In this document: positions 18,960 through 29,943 of the stretch, one piece after another
How positions within the stretch are numbered: position 1 is the first letter of the stretch
How the letters are laid out: every line of letters starts with the position of its first letter
Origin: Gryganskiella cystojenkinii
Taxonomy: Eukaryota; Mortierellomycota; Mortierellomycetes; Mortierellales; Mortierellaceae
Direction of reading: 5' to 3'
DNA: 64,000 bases
Assembly: GCA_015852425.1 (NCBI GenBank)
Contig: JAAAIG010000088.1
Location: 1 to 64,000 of the forward strand
Notes under the pieces: generated by a model
What the model was told of the DNA's origin: nothing
Databases searched by the model: none
What the model saw: the letters and a program-made list of their open reading frames with translations, nothing else
Made by a program: the position numbers and the translations under genes

Positions 18960-21007
18960 TTAATGGTGGTCGACGACAAGCATCTCTACAGCGATATCAT
19001 CATCATCGCCTTCATCATCCGATTCATCTTGTCTCAACTCTTCCTTATCCCCAGGAGCAGCAACACCGCCAGAGTATGAGAACCCGGGTTCCTTTTCCTG
19101 GTCTGAAACAACCACTTCTTGCAACTCCAATCCACTCTGCTGACTCTTTTGGAATTCCTTTTGATGTTGGAACTGACGGTAAGACATGGTCGGTTGAGCA
19201 GTAATGACTCGGGTCGCATGTGCAATCTTGGGCGTAGGGGCTGTACTTGCATAGCCCGGATCGTGGTTATACTGTCCTCGCTGTGACGATTGTGGTTCTT
19301 GTTGCTGCTGCTGTTGTGGTTCCTCGATCTCGCTCTTTTCATCTCCAGACATGAACGGGTTCTTGGTCGCGGCTTGCTCCCGAGCTCGAGCCGCCGCAAG
19401 CGCATTCAACTTTTTGCGGCGCTCAAACAGCAACTTGTTCTCCTCGACCAACATATTAATCCATTCCATCAAGCGTCTCTCTGCATCCTTGACCGCGGTC
19501 CTTCCAGCGAGTTCTCTCAACAAGGGGTACACATGGGGCATCCCCTCAGCCATGTAGTGATAAGTAACCCGACCACCCGACGTCTGATAGTGATCCACGA
19601 AGCGAGCGGCATCGTCTCTCAGGACCTCGGAAGCGGAATAAATGATTGCCATCTCTGGGAACTTGGTGTGGTCCTTGACATAAAACGGAGAGATGTGAGG
19701 GTCTGAGACCTCCATGTCCTGTCCTGCATAAGAACGGGCAATCTTCTTGAAAACCTGAGGCGGCAAGAAATCGGTTTTACGGTTATGGGCCATCGACGGC
19801 GACGTGGTCTCGTCAGCGTCGAGTCGGATCCAGGGCGAGATACAAAGCAAGGCTCGTGGTGGGGGGAGACCTTGTTCACGGAGAATATAAGTCGCGTTCA
19901 ACAGGATGTTGCCTCCAGTACTGTCGCCACCTTGAAGAGATGTAAGCAAAAAACGTTAGAGAGACAATTTCGGCATGATATTTTCTCCATTTTGCTCCTT
20001 TTTTTTGGTTTACCAAAGATGATCTTGCGAGGGTTCCATTTGATTTCCTCGACCAAGAAACGGTAAGCAGACAGGAACTGGTCACGTTGGTGGGGGAACT
20101 TCTTCTTGGGCGCGAGATCTAGACAAAGCGTAAGAGAATCGGAAAGATTTGAGATACAGAAGATGTGGAGCGAACAAAACCCATCATCTCCGACTCCACT
20201 GGAGAAAGGTAAAGTTTTTTTCTTTTCGATTTTTTTGACATGTGCCCGGCTCATTCCACCCAATTGGGGATTTGCATTCATCCTCTGCTGGTTCAGTTGC
20301 AAGAATTAACAGGTTGGGGAGTTTTGAAAGCGCAGTGCTCTCAATCTACAAAGGGCAACACTTTTTTCTTCACTTTTTTCATTTCATCACTCGATTGTGG
20401 GAGATATAACCGAGCGCAAAAAAGAGTAGAGAAGTTCGATTGGGTTTGAATCACCCCTTAAATGTGTATTACAGCATAAAAAAAAAGACAGGTTCTTACC
20501 ATAATCCACGGAGAGGATTCTCAAATTCTTGCCATGAACAGTCTTGAAGTGCTCGACCCAAGAGCAAAAGATATTGTTGTACATCTCGGCGTCTCCAAAG
20601 ACAAACCCACCTCCGTGAGCATACAGCATGATCATATCCACGCCCTTCAACGAAACTCTCCATGTGGGGTCCCCACCCCTCAATTCCGAGGGAATCTTCT
20701 TGGTCTCCAAGGTGCCGACCCAGAACGCTGTCCAGCCATCTCGTTTCACGACCATGGACCGTTGACCAGGTACCATGATTGTACGCAGAGCTAGCGCTGG
20801 TTGATACCATTGATAGGGGAACATGGCTGCGGCCAAGTAAACGATTCGGAGAAAGAAGTGTGAATGGAGGGGAACATGTTTCGGTCCCGAGATCCGGAGG
20901 TAGGTCGCATAGATGAGTGTCGGGATGATGAGGAGAATGAAAAAGATAAGGCCCACGAACGTGTGAAGGACTACCCGGATGTATTTGAAGATCTTTGGAA
21001 CCGCCAT
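18960..21007 (-). CDS. Membrane-anchored alpha/beta hydrolase, HSL/Say1-like
   Basis: Exons 20500..21007, 20014..20118 and 18960..19930 join in phase to 527 residues. The N-terminus has one hydrophobic anchor (about 12-36). The oxyanion motif HGGGF is at about 131-135, and the nucleophile motif GDSTGG, with Ser near 208, lies right after the second intron. A later Asp (SEVLRDDAARF) and the His in GMPHVYP complete a plausible triad. This is the hormone-sensitive-lipase class, which in fungi includes steryl-acetate and other ester hydrolases; the substrate is unknown. The elbow has Thr where most members have Ala (GDSAGG). The C-terminal 170 residues are Gln/Glu-rich and disordered-looking. The protein is likely in the ER or lipid droplet membrane, by analogy. 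Confidence 0.88.
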
Positions 21008-21594
21008 TTTTTTGTCGAGTTTTGTTGGTTTGTTGGATCAAGGGCGATTACTGCGAGAAGTGGGATGGGATGGAGACGGAAAAGAATAGAGAGGCAGAGA
21101 GAGAGAGAGAGAGAGAGAGAGCCGGGAGGAATAGAAGAAAGGAGTGAATGGAACAACCAGAGGAGTGACTCTCTACTCTTGGTTGTGTTTTTCGTGACAG
21201 TGATCGACCTTAGGAAGGGGGAAAGGGAAAGGGATGGTAGAAAAAAAAAAGGAGAAAGGAAGACAAAGGAGTAAGAAACCAGAAGAAAAGGCGTTCAAAA
21301 CTAAAGAATGAGGAGAGGGCGGCCGACCTTCCAGACTCCTCTTGTGGGTGAGGGAAGAAAACTCTGAGCTCAGATTAAGAACCTTTTCTCTCAAGCAAGG
21401 TTCAAACCGTCTTGTGAAAAGAGAGAAAGAGCATGAAAAAAGAGTGCGAGGAGAGTCTGAGTGAGCCCGCCCCCATGGTGGCACGACTACAAATTATCCT
21501 CGCTGTGGATGTTGCCTCGCCATGTGCAAAAATTTTATTGTTTATTGCATTCTTTTTACAAACACAGGAAGGGAGAGGGGGTTATTTTCCTACC
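21008..21594. other. Intergenic region with GA repeat
   Basis: Promoter of the hydrolase gene. It holds a GA dinucleotide run at 21097-21121 and purine-rich + strand sequence (pyrimidine-rich leader on the coding strand). No gene seen. Confidence 0.45.
21097..21121. repeat. GA dinucleotide microsatellite
   Basis: About 12 GA units in the 5' flank of the hydrolase gene, about 90 nt from its ATG. Confidence 0.8.
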
Positions 21595-23259
21595 TCAATA
21601 GTCCATCTCGACACTTTGATTTCGGGCGTCGTGTTCAATACGGTGAAGGCCGTGGTCCTGGGTCTCATGGTCGTCATGAAGACCATTGTGGTGACCATGG
21701 CTACTGTTGTTCGAAAACCCATCAGCATCGGAAGGAGGGACACCATTCGGGAACGCAGCCCTCAAACTCTCCATGCTCACTTCAATCTGCAAGATCGCGC
21801 CCTGCACTCGTATCCTCATCGGCACAAATTCTTCACCCTCGATATAAACCGGTCTCCTGGCATCGCTATCAAACATTGTGGAAGAATCAGCTACCTCATC
21901 CACCTCTTGTTGGTGTTGTTGCGCCACCGCCAGTTCCAACAACCGCATCTTCTCTTGTTCCTCTCGAGCAGATTCAATATCGCGTTGTCGGCTCTTTTCC
22001 TCTTCCTCAGCCCTGTTCTCATCATCGAGTCGCTGAAGCTGTTGAAACCGGTTCGTGTCTGGGATCTCAACCTCGTCCGGTTCCGGCATTCTTGAGGCTG
22101 AAGCCATATGACGGGCCAATTCACCCTTGACCAACGGACCGGGCCAGGGGATCACACCCTCGTCAGCAGCTATATCTTGGACTTGTAAGGCCTCGATAAT
22201 TCGTTCTTGAGTCGGTTGTCGAATCCCATATACGAGCGTGACCCGACCATTTCTGGCTGTTGTCGTGGATGTCGTTTGAACGAGGCTTGAGGGAGAAGAC
22301 GAGGAAGAGCCACCGGCACCAGTGATGGTAGAGATGGCTGCAGCGGCCACAAAGGCGCTGATGGTGCTACTGCTGGGTGTGATCGATTTCCGAATCGCGT
22401 TCGATTCTGTGACATGTCGACTGGTCGTGGGCATAAAGCTGCTGCGCCCAACACCACTGCTGCTACTACCGTGACGAAGGTTGTGAGAGTGACTATGACC
22501 GGAGGAGGATCCTGCAAGGATCCTCGGGATACTTGGCGATCTAAGACGGTGGCCGCTACGTTGATGATGATGGTGGTGACTGCTACTACCGCCGCCTCCG
22601 ATGCTGCTGCCGTAGTGTGTGTGCGAAATGTGGGGCTGTGTCTTTGGTCTTCCTCCTGAAGAAGACGATGACGAAACATGGTTGTTCTGAACAGGCGAAG
22701 GGGACATCGCCATCGATTCCATGTTCGCAGCGGCGTCGGCGTCTGCCTTAAGATCATGCGTATCCCGGAGATAGAGATAAAGATGTAAAAAGACCTGATC
22801 GCCTGAAGGGTTCGTCAGTCTTCGAGCCTCTTTCCGCCAGGTGGACTCAAACTCGGTCAACATGTTGTGTTCATTCAAGAGTACAAAGTTCTTTTGATAA
22901 GTGTTATGGGAGGGTTGGAGATACGGTCCGCCATCAGATCGTTTGACGACACCCTCGAGTTTACTGAGAAACCCCTGGATACGGGCCATGAGGACCATGA
23001 ACGTGTCCTTTTCGCGGTTCAGGGCAAAGGGTGCTGAGGGTGGCAAATCCTTTAGAAGACGCCAGGACCCACCGGGTGCACCTTTACGGTAATCAAGAAC
23101 GATGTTAACAATGGGAGGGATTTCACAATGATTGAATGAAAACCCAAATGGGATGGGAGGGACGAGTTGCATCGGTTGACCGGCTGGGGGCAAGGCTGCG
23201 GTGACAGCAGCAGCGGCCTCTGCTGTCGCAGAATCTTGTTGACCGTTTTGGTCGGACAT
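21595..23259 (-). CDS. Hypothetical low-complexity protein with ordered N-terminal region
   Basis: 554 residues from the ATG at 23259, chosen because the in-frame upstream extension is basic and non-conserved-looking. Residues about 40-190 look ordered (PPIPFGFSFNHCEIPPIVNI, later QVFLHLYLYLRDTHDL). The middle is Ser/His-rich (HHHHH, SSSSS). A coiled-coil-like segment (ENRAEEEEKSRQRDIESARE) lies near residue 430, and the C-terminus is Asp/His-rich. I recognise no family. Intronless. The upstream neighbour on the same strand is the large channel gene. Function unknown. Confidence 0.6.
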   Translation of the reverse strand: MSDQNGQQDSATAEAAAAVTAALPPAGQPMQLVPPIPFGFSFNHCEIPPIVNIVLDYRKGAPGGSWRLLKDLPPSAPFALNREKDTFMVLMARIQGFLSKLEGVVKRSDGGPYLQPSHNTYQKNFVLLNEHNMLTEFESTWRKEARRLTNPSGDQVFLHLYLYLRDTHDLKADADAAANMESMAMSPSPVQNNHVSSSSSSGGRPKTQPHISHTHYGSSIGGGGSSSHHHHHQRSGHRLRSPSIPRILAGSSSGHSHSHNLRHGSSSSGVGRSSFMPTTSRHVTESNAIRKSITPSSSTISAFVAAAAISTITGAGGSSSSSPSSLVQTTSTTTARNGRVTLVYGIRQPTQERIIEALQVQDIAADEGVIPWPGPLVKGELARHMASASRMPEPDEVEIPDTNRFQQLQRLDDENRAEEEEKSRQRDIESAREEQEKMRLLELAVAQQHQQEVDEVADSSTMFDSDARRPVYIEGEEFVPMRIRVQGAILQIEVSMESLRAAFPNGVPPSDADGFSNNSSHGHHNGLHDDHETQDHGLHRIEHDARNQSVEMDY

Positions 23260-23547
23260 GTTTCTCCTCGTTTTTGAAGTGGAGAAGGAGGAGTTTTGGG
23301 TCGAGGTGGGAACCAAAACACTTCTCAGAAGAAAAAAAGATCTCCCCGCGTCACCATCGTGTTGCACCGTTACTCTATGTTGGCCCGGTCACTGTTAAGG
23401 GGTCCAGCGCACAGCCTGGAAGCAGGTCGGCTCTCGTTTTTTAACACACGCGTCTTTTTTGACTCGAACGACGTCTATTTTGTCTTTTTTTTATCGTTTC
23501 CTTTGTCTTTGTCTTTGTCGAAAAGCACTTTATATTACAATTATAAC
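23260..23547. other. Intergenic region
   Basis: 288 nt between two minus-strand genes. T-rich 3' flank of the channel gene, including TTTGTCTTTGTC, and leader of the hypothetical gene. No gene seen. Confidence 0.4.
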
Positions 23548-26500
23548 TTAATTTGTCGAGGGTTCACCTCCAAGAGGACGAGAGACAATGACCGGTGAGG
23601 ATGCTACAGAGCCATGAAAGATCACCGGTGACGACGCTGTAGACGAGGACGACATTGCATCCAATGGATCCTGCTTTGTCACCTGCAATCCACCACGACC
23701 ACCAATCGAAGTCTGAGACGACTGTCGACTCAGTGAACTAGGTGGATGCAACGTTGAGGTCGACAGGTTCATATGCATAATCGACGGCGAGTGCAACGGC
23801 GTCTGGGCTAACGGACGACCCAGTGATCCACTCTTAGACGGACGAAGTAACAACGTTGATGATGATCCAGCCGAGGAGATAGACTTGGGTCCTGGTCCTG
23901 AGAACGTTCTTGTCAACTCCCTTGGTCGCGTCAACGATGTGCCAGAGCTCGTGCGACGCGGAGCGCCTTCATCTTCGCTCTTGCGCAAATGTCCTCCTCC
24001 ACCTGCGCCAGTTCCACCCGTCGTATGTGACCTTGAGTCTTCATCCCCGCTATGGTCTGAATCCAGTTGTTCCGGGACCGGTTCGAGCGTATCGGATCGA
24101 TAGATTGAATGCATATCGCCAAATTCTTCCTGTTGTCGTTTTTGTTGCAAGGCCAGGATGGCGGCCGAGACGCGACCTGAAAACGTCGACACAGACTCTT
24201 CATCATCACTGATCACGTCGGAGTCCTCATCATCATCCTGGTCCGAGAACATGCGGTCCAGAATTTCCTGCATCCGACCGGCACTCGCAGCGACGTTATT
24301 ATTGCTACCGGAGAAGTTGATGCTGTGGTGACTTTCGGTAGGACTCTCGGGTCGACTTCCTGCACGACTCCGGATCGATGGAGTTGTCTTCAGCCCCGTG
24401 TCGATCTGTATTGACTCAAACAATGGACTTCGTGTAGTTGGTAAAAGCAACAATGGTGGTGAGGTCAAAGGACGATTCAACGGGCTGTTCTCAACCGAAC
24501 CCGGATTCGATTGAGACTCTACATATTGTCCGGATTCCTTGTGCCAATACTGGACAGCCTTCTCGGGTCCCTTTGAGACCTTCAAGATCCCTCCGCCTTG
24601 AAGTTTCAGCGGTGCCTCGGACATCATGGCCTCTGCGATGTTACTCTCGACAGAGTTGCGAGTATAGACCGGTTGAACACTTAAAGTCGAGACTCTCCGA
24701 CTCTCGGAGGTGTTTTCAGAGTCAACGCCCGAGAGAACCGACGCTAAATCTGCGCTGATGTTATTGTTTGGTGCTGGCGACGGAGTCTTAATCTTGGATT
24801 GTCGATTGAGTGTATAGACCGAGGTCGCAGCAGAGATTGTCCTGTTCAAAGGTGGGGGGATCCCCGAGACAGAGGATTGCAAGCTTCCAGCTTGAGAAAT
24901 CATCGCCTCCGGGTTCGCAACAAATAAACTCCGGTTCCGCTCATAGTTTCGACCCGACTCTTGGAAGAATCGACTGATCCCGACAGAGTTCAACTCGCGC
25001 AAGTTATCATCTCCCGCTTGCGATCGTGTATCGGAAGGATCGACTGCGGGTGGGAACCTGGGGGGACGAATGNNNNNNNNNAAAGGCTTTAGGTTTCGTT
25101 GCATCACCCGAGGTTCGTTTCACAGATCGTTTTCCAAAATTGATCAACCCTCCAAAAGAACCCTTTATGGATGTCCACACGCTTGGTTTATCTTCCTTTT
25201 CGTTCAAGTCGTGGACCGAAGAACCCAGGGTGTTGGAGGGTTCATAGAGGTATCGACCATCTCTAAAGAGTTCCGACATACGCCTTGTCCTAGGATCCGG
25301 TGTTTGCTGATGGTTCATTCGTTCGAATTTCGTGTAGGATTCTCCTGCTGGTGGAGGGTTCAAACGGACAAAGGACGATTGAGCTGGTTGGAGCGGGATC
25401 ACATTTGGATCCATGGATGTGACTGAACCTGGTGAGATTGGTGGTGGAGAACTTGACCGGTGTGACATAGTCCCCGCAGAGCCCGAAAGGGGTAATACAG
25501 CTTCAGATCGTCCACGTTCGTCGCCCGCATTAAGGAACCGAGATCGACGCGTTGCTCCTGTAGGCTGGTGAGACATACGGTACCTGAAGAGATCATCCTG
25601 AGATCCCTCGGGCAGACTTGGGTGTTGAGAGATGTCACTCATGGAGGTGTAGGGTTGTACCGTGTATCGTCGAGTCCTGGGTGATCCCGTCACAGACCCT
25701 TCCGGTCGGGAGCTGGCCCGTCGTCCAGTCGCGATCCAATCCTGGTCCACCTCGGCGGGGTCCTCAAAACTATAAGACTTGGTCGGTCCCTTCCAGGCAC
25801 GTGTATGTCTTGATCGCCAGAACATGACCACTTGGATCATGTTCCAAAGGACCAATGCAAACATGACAATAAAGACCGTGAGGTGAAGTGCCATCTGAAT
25901 GTAACCAAAGAGTTGACGGACCTCTGTATCCGTATCTAGTTCATGGACATAGGCGATCGAGCATCCTGTGACGATGATGCGTACGCTCCCTAAGAACAGG
26001 TGAAATTTGTTGTCTCCGGATTCAGAATACGGCCACTTTAGCGCAATGACCAACAAATAGCCGAGTTCGATCGCCATCGTAACCGCGACTTGAGCGACTC
26101 CATACGAAGACAACATTGAGATTGACAAAGCCCAGAGAAATCGAACCAGCAAGTTGACCAAAAAGAAGAGTGTGCCTTCTTCGGCCAGGGTGTTGTAGAT
26201 AGGACCGTATTTCAGAAGCGTTCCAAGATCCTCAAAGAGCAAGAGTTCATTCGAGGCGCGGAGGATTCGCCAAGTCAAAAAGACAATCATGCCGACAGAA
26301 AAGATCAAGATCGAGGCTCCGGCGACAACAACCATGGCTGTCCCGCGTCCTGCAAGTGTAAGTTGGTACATTGCCGAGAGTGCCAGAGGGGTATAAAGGA
26401 GTGACCAGACGCGGACCAGGTTGCCTAATTAAACAATTAGCAGAGAAAAAAGGATGAGTATTTGATTTTCTAGGCAAAATTGCATAATCTTTCTGATGTA

Positions 26501-28815
26501 TAGGATAGACTCGTACCAGAGACAAAGTTCAACGCATGTTGGAGCGTCTTTCCTTTTTGGTGGTTCTCTGTCGCCATGAACCAGGCAATGACCAACAGAC
26601 CCGCAGACAAGAACAAGGCGACACCTGCGGCCAAAAACGAGTTGATGAATGTACACAAGAACAAGTGCGAGGGAGAAGCTCCAAAGGCGGCCGCATAAGC
26701 TTCGATTCCGAATCGAGAGACATTAAATTGTCTCGAGACATTGTTGGTATTGAAAGGATCCGTGATCGTGGGCTTGATCAGAGACGGCGTTGGTGCGACC
26801 GTCGTCGAGGTTGTTTGAATGACAATGCTTGTCGTAGTACTGCGTTTTATGGTCGTGGTTTTGGTTTCGGAGATGGTCGTGGTTGTGACTGAGGAAGATG
26901 TGGTGACCGAGGGAGAAATGCTGGACGAGGACGATGAAGTCGTGGGAGATGGGTCTACGGACAGTTGTTGGTTTGACGTCGCCAACTCGTCGCGTTTTCT
27001 AATCACAAACCGAGAAAAACAGATTAATCGAGATGAAATAAGTAGAGTTGTGTACCATAAGCGAGTGTTCAGAATCAGGATATACCTCATGTTTGGTTCA
27101 AGCACTCCAGTGATCTGTTGCCTTGGAGTTGTTGTCCTTGTTGCCAGGTTCATGAGCGTGGGAGTCGGAGGAAATTGCCATGTATCTCTCATAATGGCTG
27201 GCAGTGGGTGGTGCAAGAGCCTTTTTTGGAGACTAGGATCACTTGAGGGTAGTACAAAACTCTTCATCTGGTTCACAGATCCAGCGCCTCCATAGGCCAA
27301 AACCGTGGTTGCGTTGTCCGGACCATTTCCAGCAAACGAGTTTCGAAATTCCAGAAATGACCAGTGGAAGAGAGATGCAAATGTTTGGTAGAACGACGGG
27401 TAGTTGATCGACATCTGTCCGGTCATGAGCATGAATTGTACATAAAAGAGAATGTCAAAGACACCCGGCGTATGGACACTGATGATATCGGTGGTCGTAG
27501 CGAGTCCATACGTGGCCAATGCGCTCAAGAATCCATTATTGACGGCGCCACGCATAAAGATCGAGGTGAGACTAACGAGCCCCGAGTAAGCCGCGAGTGC
27601 GATGGGCAAGAAACTGACTGCGGTGTTGACTGCGGGCATGGTTTGTTCCAGCAAGACAGCAACACAGACGACTGTTGCATTGTTCCCGGCTGTGATTTGA
27701 AGGTTGATCAAGAGTTCTGTGAACGGTGTGTCCTGGTTTATGGTGTAGTTCTATTTTGGCAGTTGGCAAAAAAAAACCACAAAAAATGCATAGTAGCGTG
27801 AGCACGCCAGGCCGAAAAGTTTTTTTCCAAGGTATGTGTTTTTTTTGTTTGCATTCAAGGATTGTACCGCGGACATGGATTTGGGACCTGGAGCAGTCGG
27901 ACAGCCTCCCTGGATCATTCCACCAAAGGCACAGGTACTGCTCTGACTCTCGTGCACTTTTGTTCCCATGTTGGTGGTCACAATGGATGTGACCCCTGCG
28001 TATGTTTAAAATGAGATGGGAGTGTGAGTTGTCTTTGTGCTGGCATCTGGGTTTGTCTCTCTCACACGCACAGACTCAGGGACATCGGCCCGCCGTCGTC
28101 CCGCCGTCGTCGTGTGTGCTGTCTGCACTGTTTCTGGGTCTTTTTTTTTTGCTGTTGCTGCGTCCGTTTCCACGTTGTCATCTGTCGATCAAAGCCCCCT
28201 TTCTTTTTTCATTTTTGATCGTAAACCTTCAGGTGGTCGTAATAATAGTAGACTAGCGTGGGTATCAAAAGTTTAAGCTTCGTTTTCCCTTGTTTTGCCA
28301 ATGACGAAAAGAAAATACTGAGCCGCAAGGGGGAAAGAGAGAGAGAGAGAGAGAGAACGGATCCCTTTCGAGATAGGGATGGACGATTCATGTAGAAAGA
28401 GAAAGAAAGGGGAGGAAAGATGGAGAGCAAAATATCTATAAAAATACGACATACATTGTTGTGTGGCGGCTGCGGTGTACTGTGTAAGGTAGGAATTCGT
28501 GAATTCGCCCTCGAGTCCAAGAACAATAGCCTTGGTGGAAGGGTCAACATGTGCTGTAAAAGTGCCAAGGGAAAAGACTGGGTTTTGTCCAGAGCAGTCG
28601 ACATAGGGCCATGCATCGACTTGGTTCGGTACAAAAACGAGAGCAGTAAAGAAAAAAATGAAGACAAGAATCAAGGAGGAAGAGGAAGAAGGCGAAGTCC
28701 GTGAAGAAAAGGAGGAAGAGTAATAAGAGGATGGACAGGAAAGGGGAGAGGATGTTCTCGGATAACGCCACCAACGGCGACAACGTGCAGTCGTTGGATT
28801 TGAAACGGTCGTCAT
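23548..28815 (-). CDS. ML-domain TRP-like channel, Flc/Pkd2 type
   Basis: Exons 28455..28815, 27868..27995, 27086..27750, 26517..26998, 25082..26424 and, past nine N, 23548..25072. The order is a signal-anchor-like N-terminus, then a lumenal ML-like domain (WPYVDCSGQNPVFSL, later SSTCAFGGMIQGGCP). TRP-like membrane segments follow, then a very long cytoplasmic tail rich in Ser/Arg/Pro. The layout matches fungal Flc/Pkd2 proteins, which act in ER or plasma-membrane calcium handling and wall integrity. The ATG at 28815 was chosen because it starts just before the hydrophobic N-terminal segment. Frames on the two sides of the N gap differ, so the true gap length is 3n+2 rather than 9 unless another indel exists. 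The protein is about 1,500 residues, longer than yeast Flc proteins because of the tail. Confidence 0.85.
25073..25081. other. Assembly gap (9 N)
   Basis: Nine N lie inside the last exon of the channel gene. The frame before the gap (ending DATKPKAF on the minus strand) and the frame after it (starting IRPPRFPPAVDPS) differ by one base. The gap size is therefore a placeholder or an error. Confidence 0.95.
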
Positions 28816-29943
28816 GAATATGCTTGTTGGAAGGTGAGAAGCTCGACGAGTGCTTTTGCTTTCTTTTTTCTTCTTTGAGGGTGAAAGAATTAGTTGGTTG
28901 CTTTGAAGGGTATATTTGCAAGAGAGCGGAAACGGGGCGGAAGAAAGTCTATGAGATTGTGGACATGATGAAGAAGGACTGAAATCAAGAGCGGACTGTT
29001 CGTCAATGGGAGGGGCGAGGAGAGATGAGAGAAATGAGAAAGTAGAAGGCAATAAGTGGAAGACGATGAAATAGATTAGATTAAGGGCTGATTTGTGGTC
29101 GTGGAGTAATGGCGAAGGAGATGAGATGAAGGGAGTGCTAAAGAAGGGTTAAAAGTGGACACAAGATGGATATCCCACAAACAAACAGGCACCAACAGAA
29201 AACAAGGGCTTAAATGCAATAATAATAAAAAAGAAAGAGCCTTCCTCGAGGGAACGAAGCTTTGTTGTCAGTGGTTTGGCGCTAATTTCCTCTGAAGGTC
29301 TATCTAAACAGGACAATAATTATGCGCGTTTTTGTTGTCTTCCATGTGTGGAGCGGAGAAACGACAATTCAGGAACAGACCATAAATGCAATCCGTAAAC
29401 GACCATGGCGCGTCCCTCGAAGAAGCGTGTTTTTTCTTTCTTTCCAACATCCGCTCCTTCTGTTCTTGTTCTACTCTTTCCATCCCTGGACACCAATTTG
29501 CTCATTTCTTGTCCTCCACAGACAGAGAGACACGCAAGAAACAAAGAGAACGAACGAACCAGGTTGTGTTCTTATCTTACACAAAGAGCACAGGGAACAA
29601 AGCATCGTCTCCCCCTCCGCAAGCATCGGTGGCCATGGCACCACTGACCCTCCCTTGAACCCCAACCCCCAGTCAGTGTGTTTTGTTCGTTCTTTGCTCT
29701 TTTCTTTTTTTTCTTTTTCTTCTTTTCTTCTTCCTCTTCTTCTCCCCCTTCCCTTCCTCTTCGTCCTCCCCTCTTCCACTTCCGTCTTCTCGTCCCTTTT
29801 CCGCTTTTCTTTTCATTACAAATTCTATCGCATCCCGTCCCCATCCTCATTCCATTCATTCAATCCCCACCGTCACCTCACTCCACCCACACAAACTCAC
29901 ATACCTTCCATTCCCATTCTCTCATTTCTCCTTCTTCAAAGTA
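28816..29943. other. Divergent intergenic region
   Basis: About 1.1 kb between the divergent channel and RhoGAP genes. A GA run near 28342-28356 lies inside the first intron of the channel gene. On the right side a strongly pyrimidine-rich leader (29680-29940) precedes the RhoGAP ATG. Long apparent open frames here are CT-rich leader translations. No gene supported. Confidence 0.45.

Noticed and set aside
18577..18963. Opposing frames of about 80-90 residues between the dynamin-like and hydrolase genes
   Set aside because: They overlap on both strands, have no motif and no splice context, and lie in A/T-rich flank.
21391..21420. A GGTTCAAACC-like sequence as a tRNA T-arm
   Set aside because: No matching acceptor stem, D-arm or anticodon arm could be assembled around it.
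24438..24758. 106-residue + frame and others inside the channel tail exon
   Set aside because: Antisense shadow of the Ser/Arg-rich tail; no motif and no splice support.
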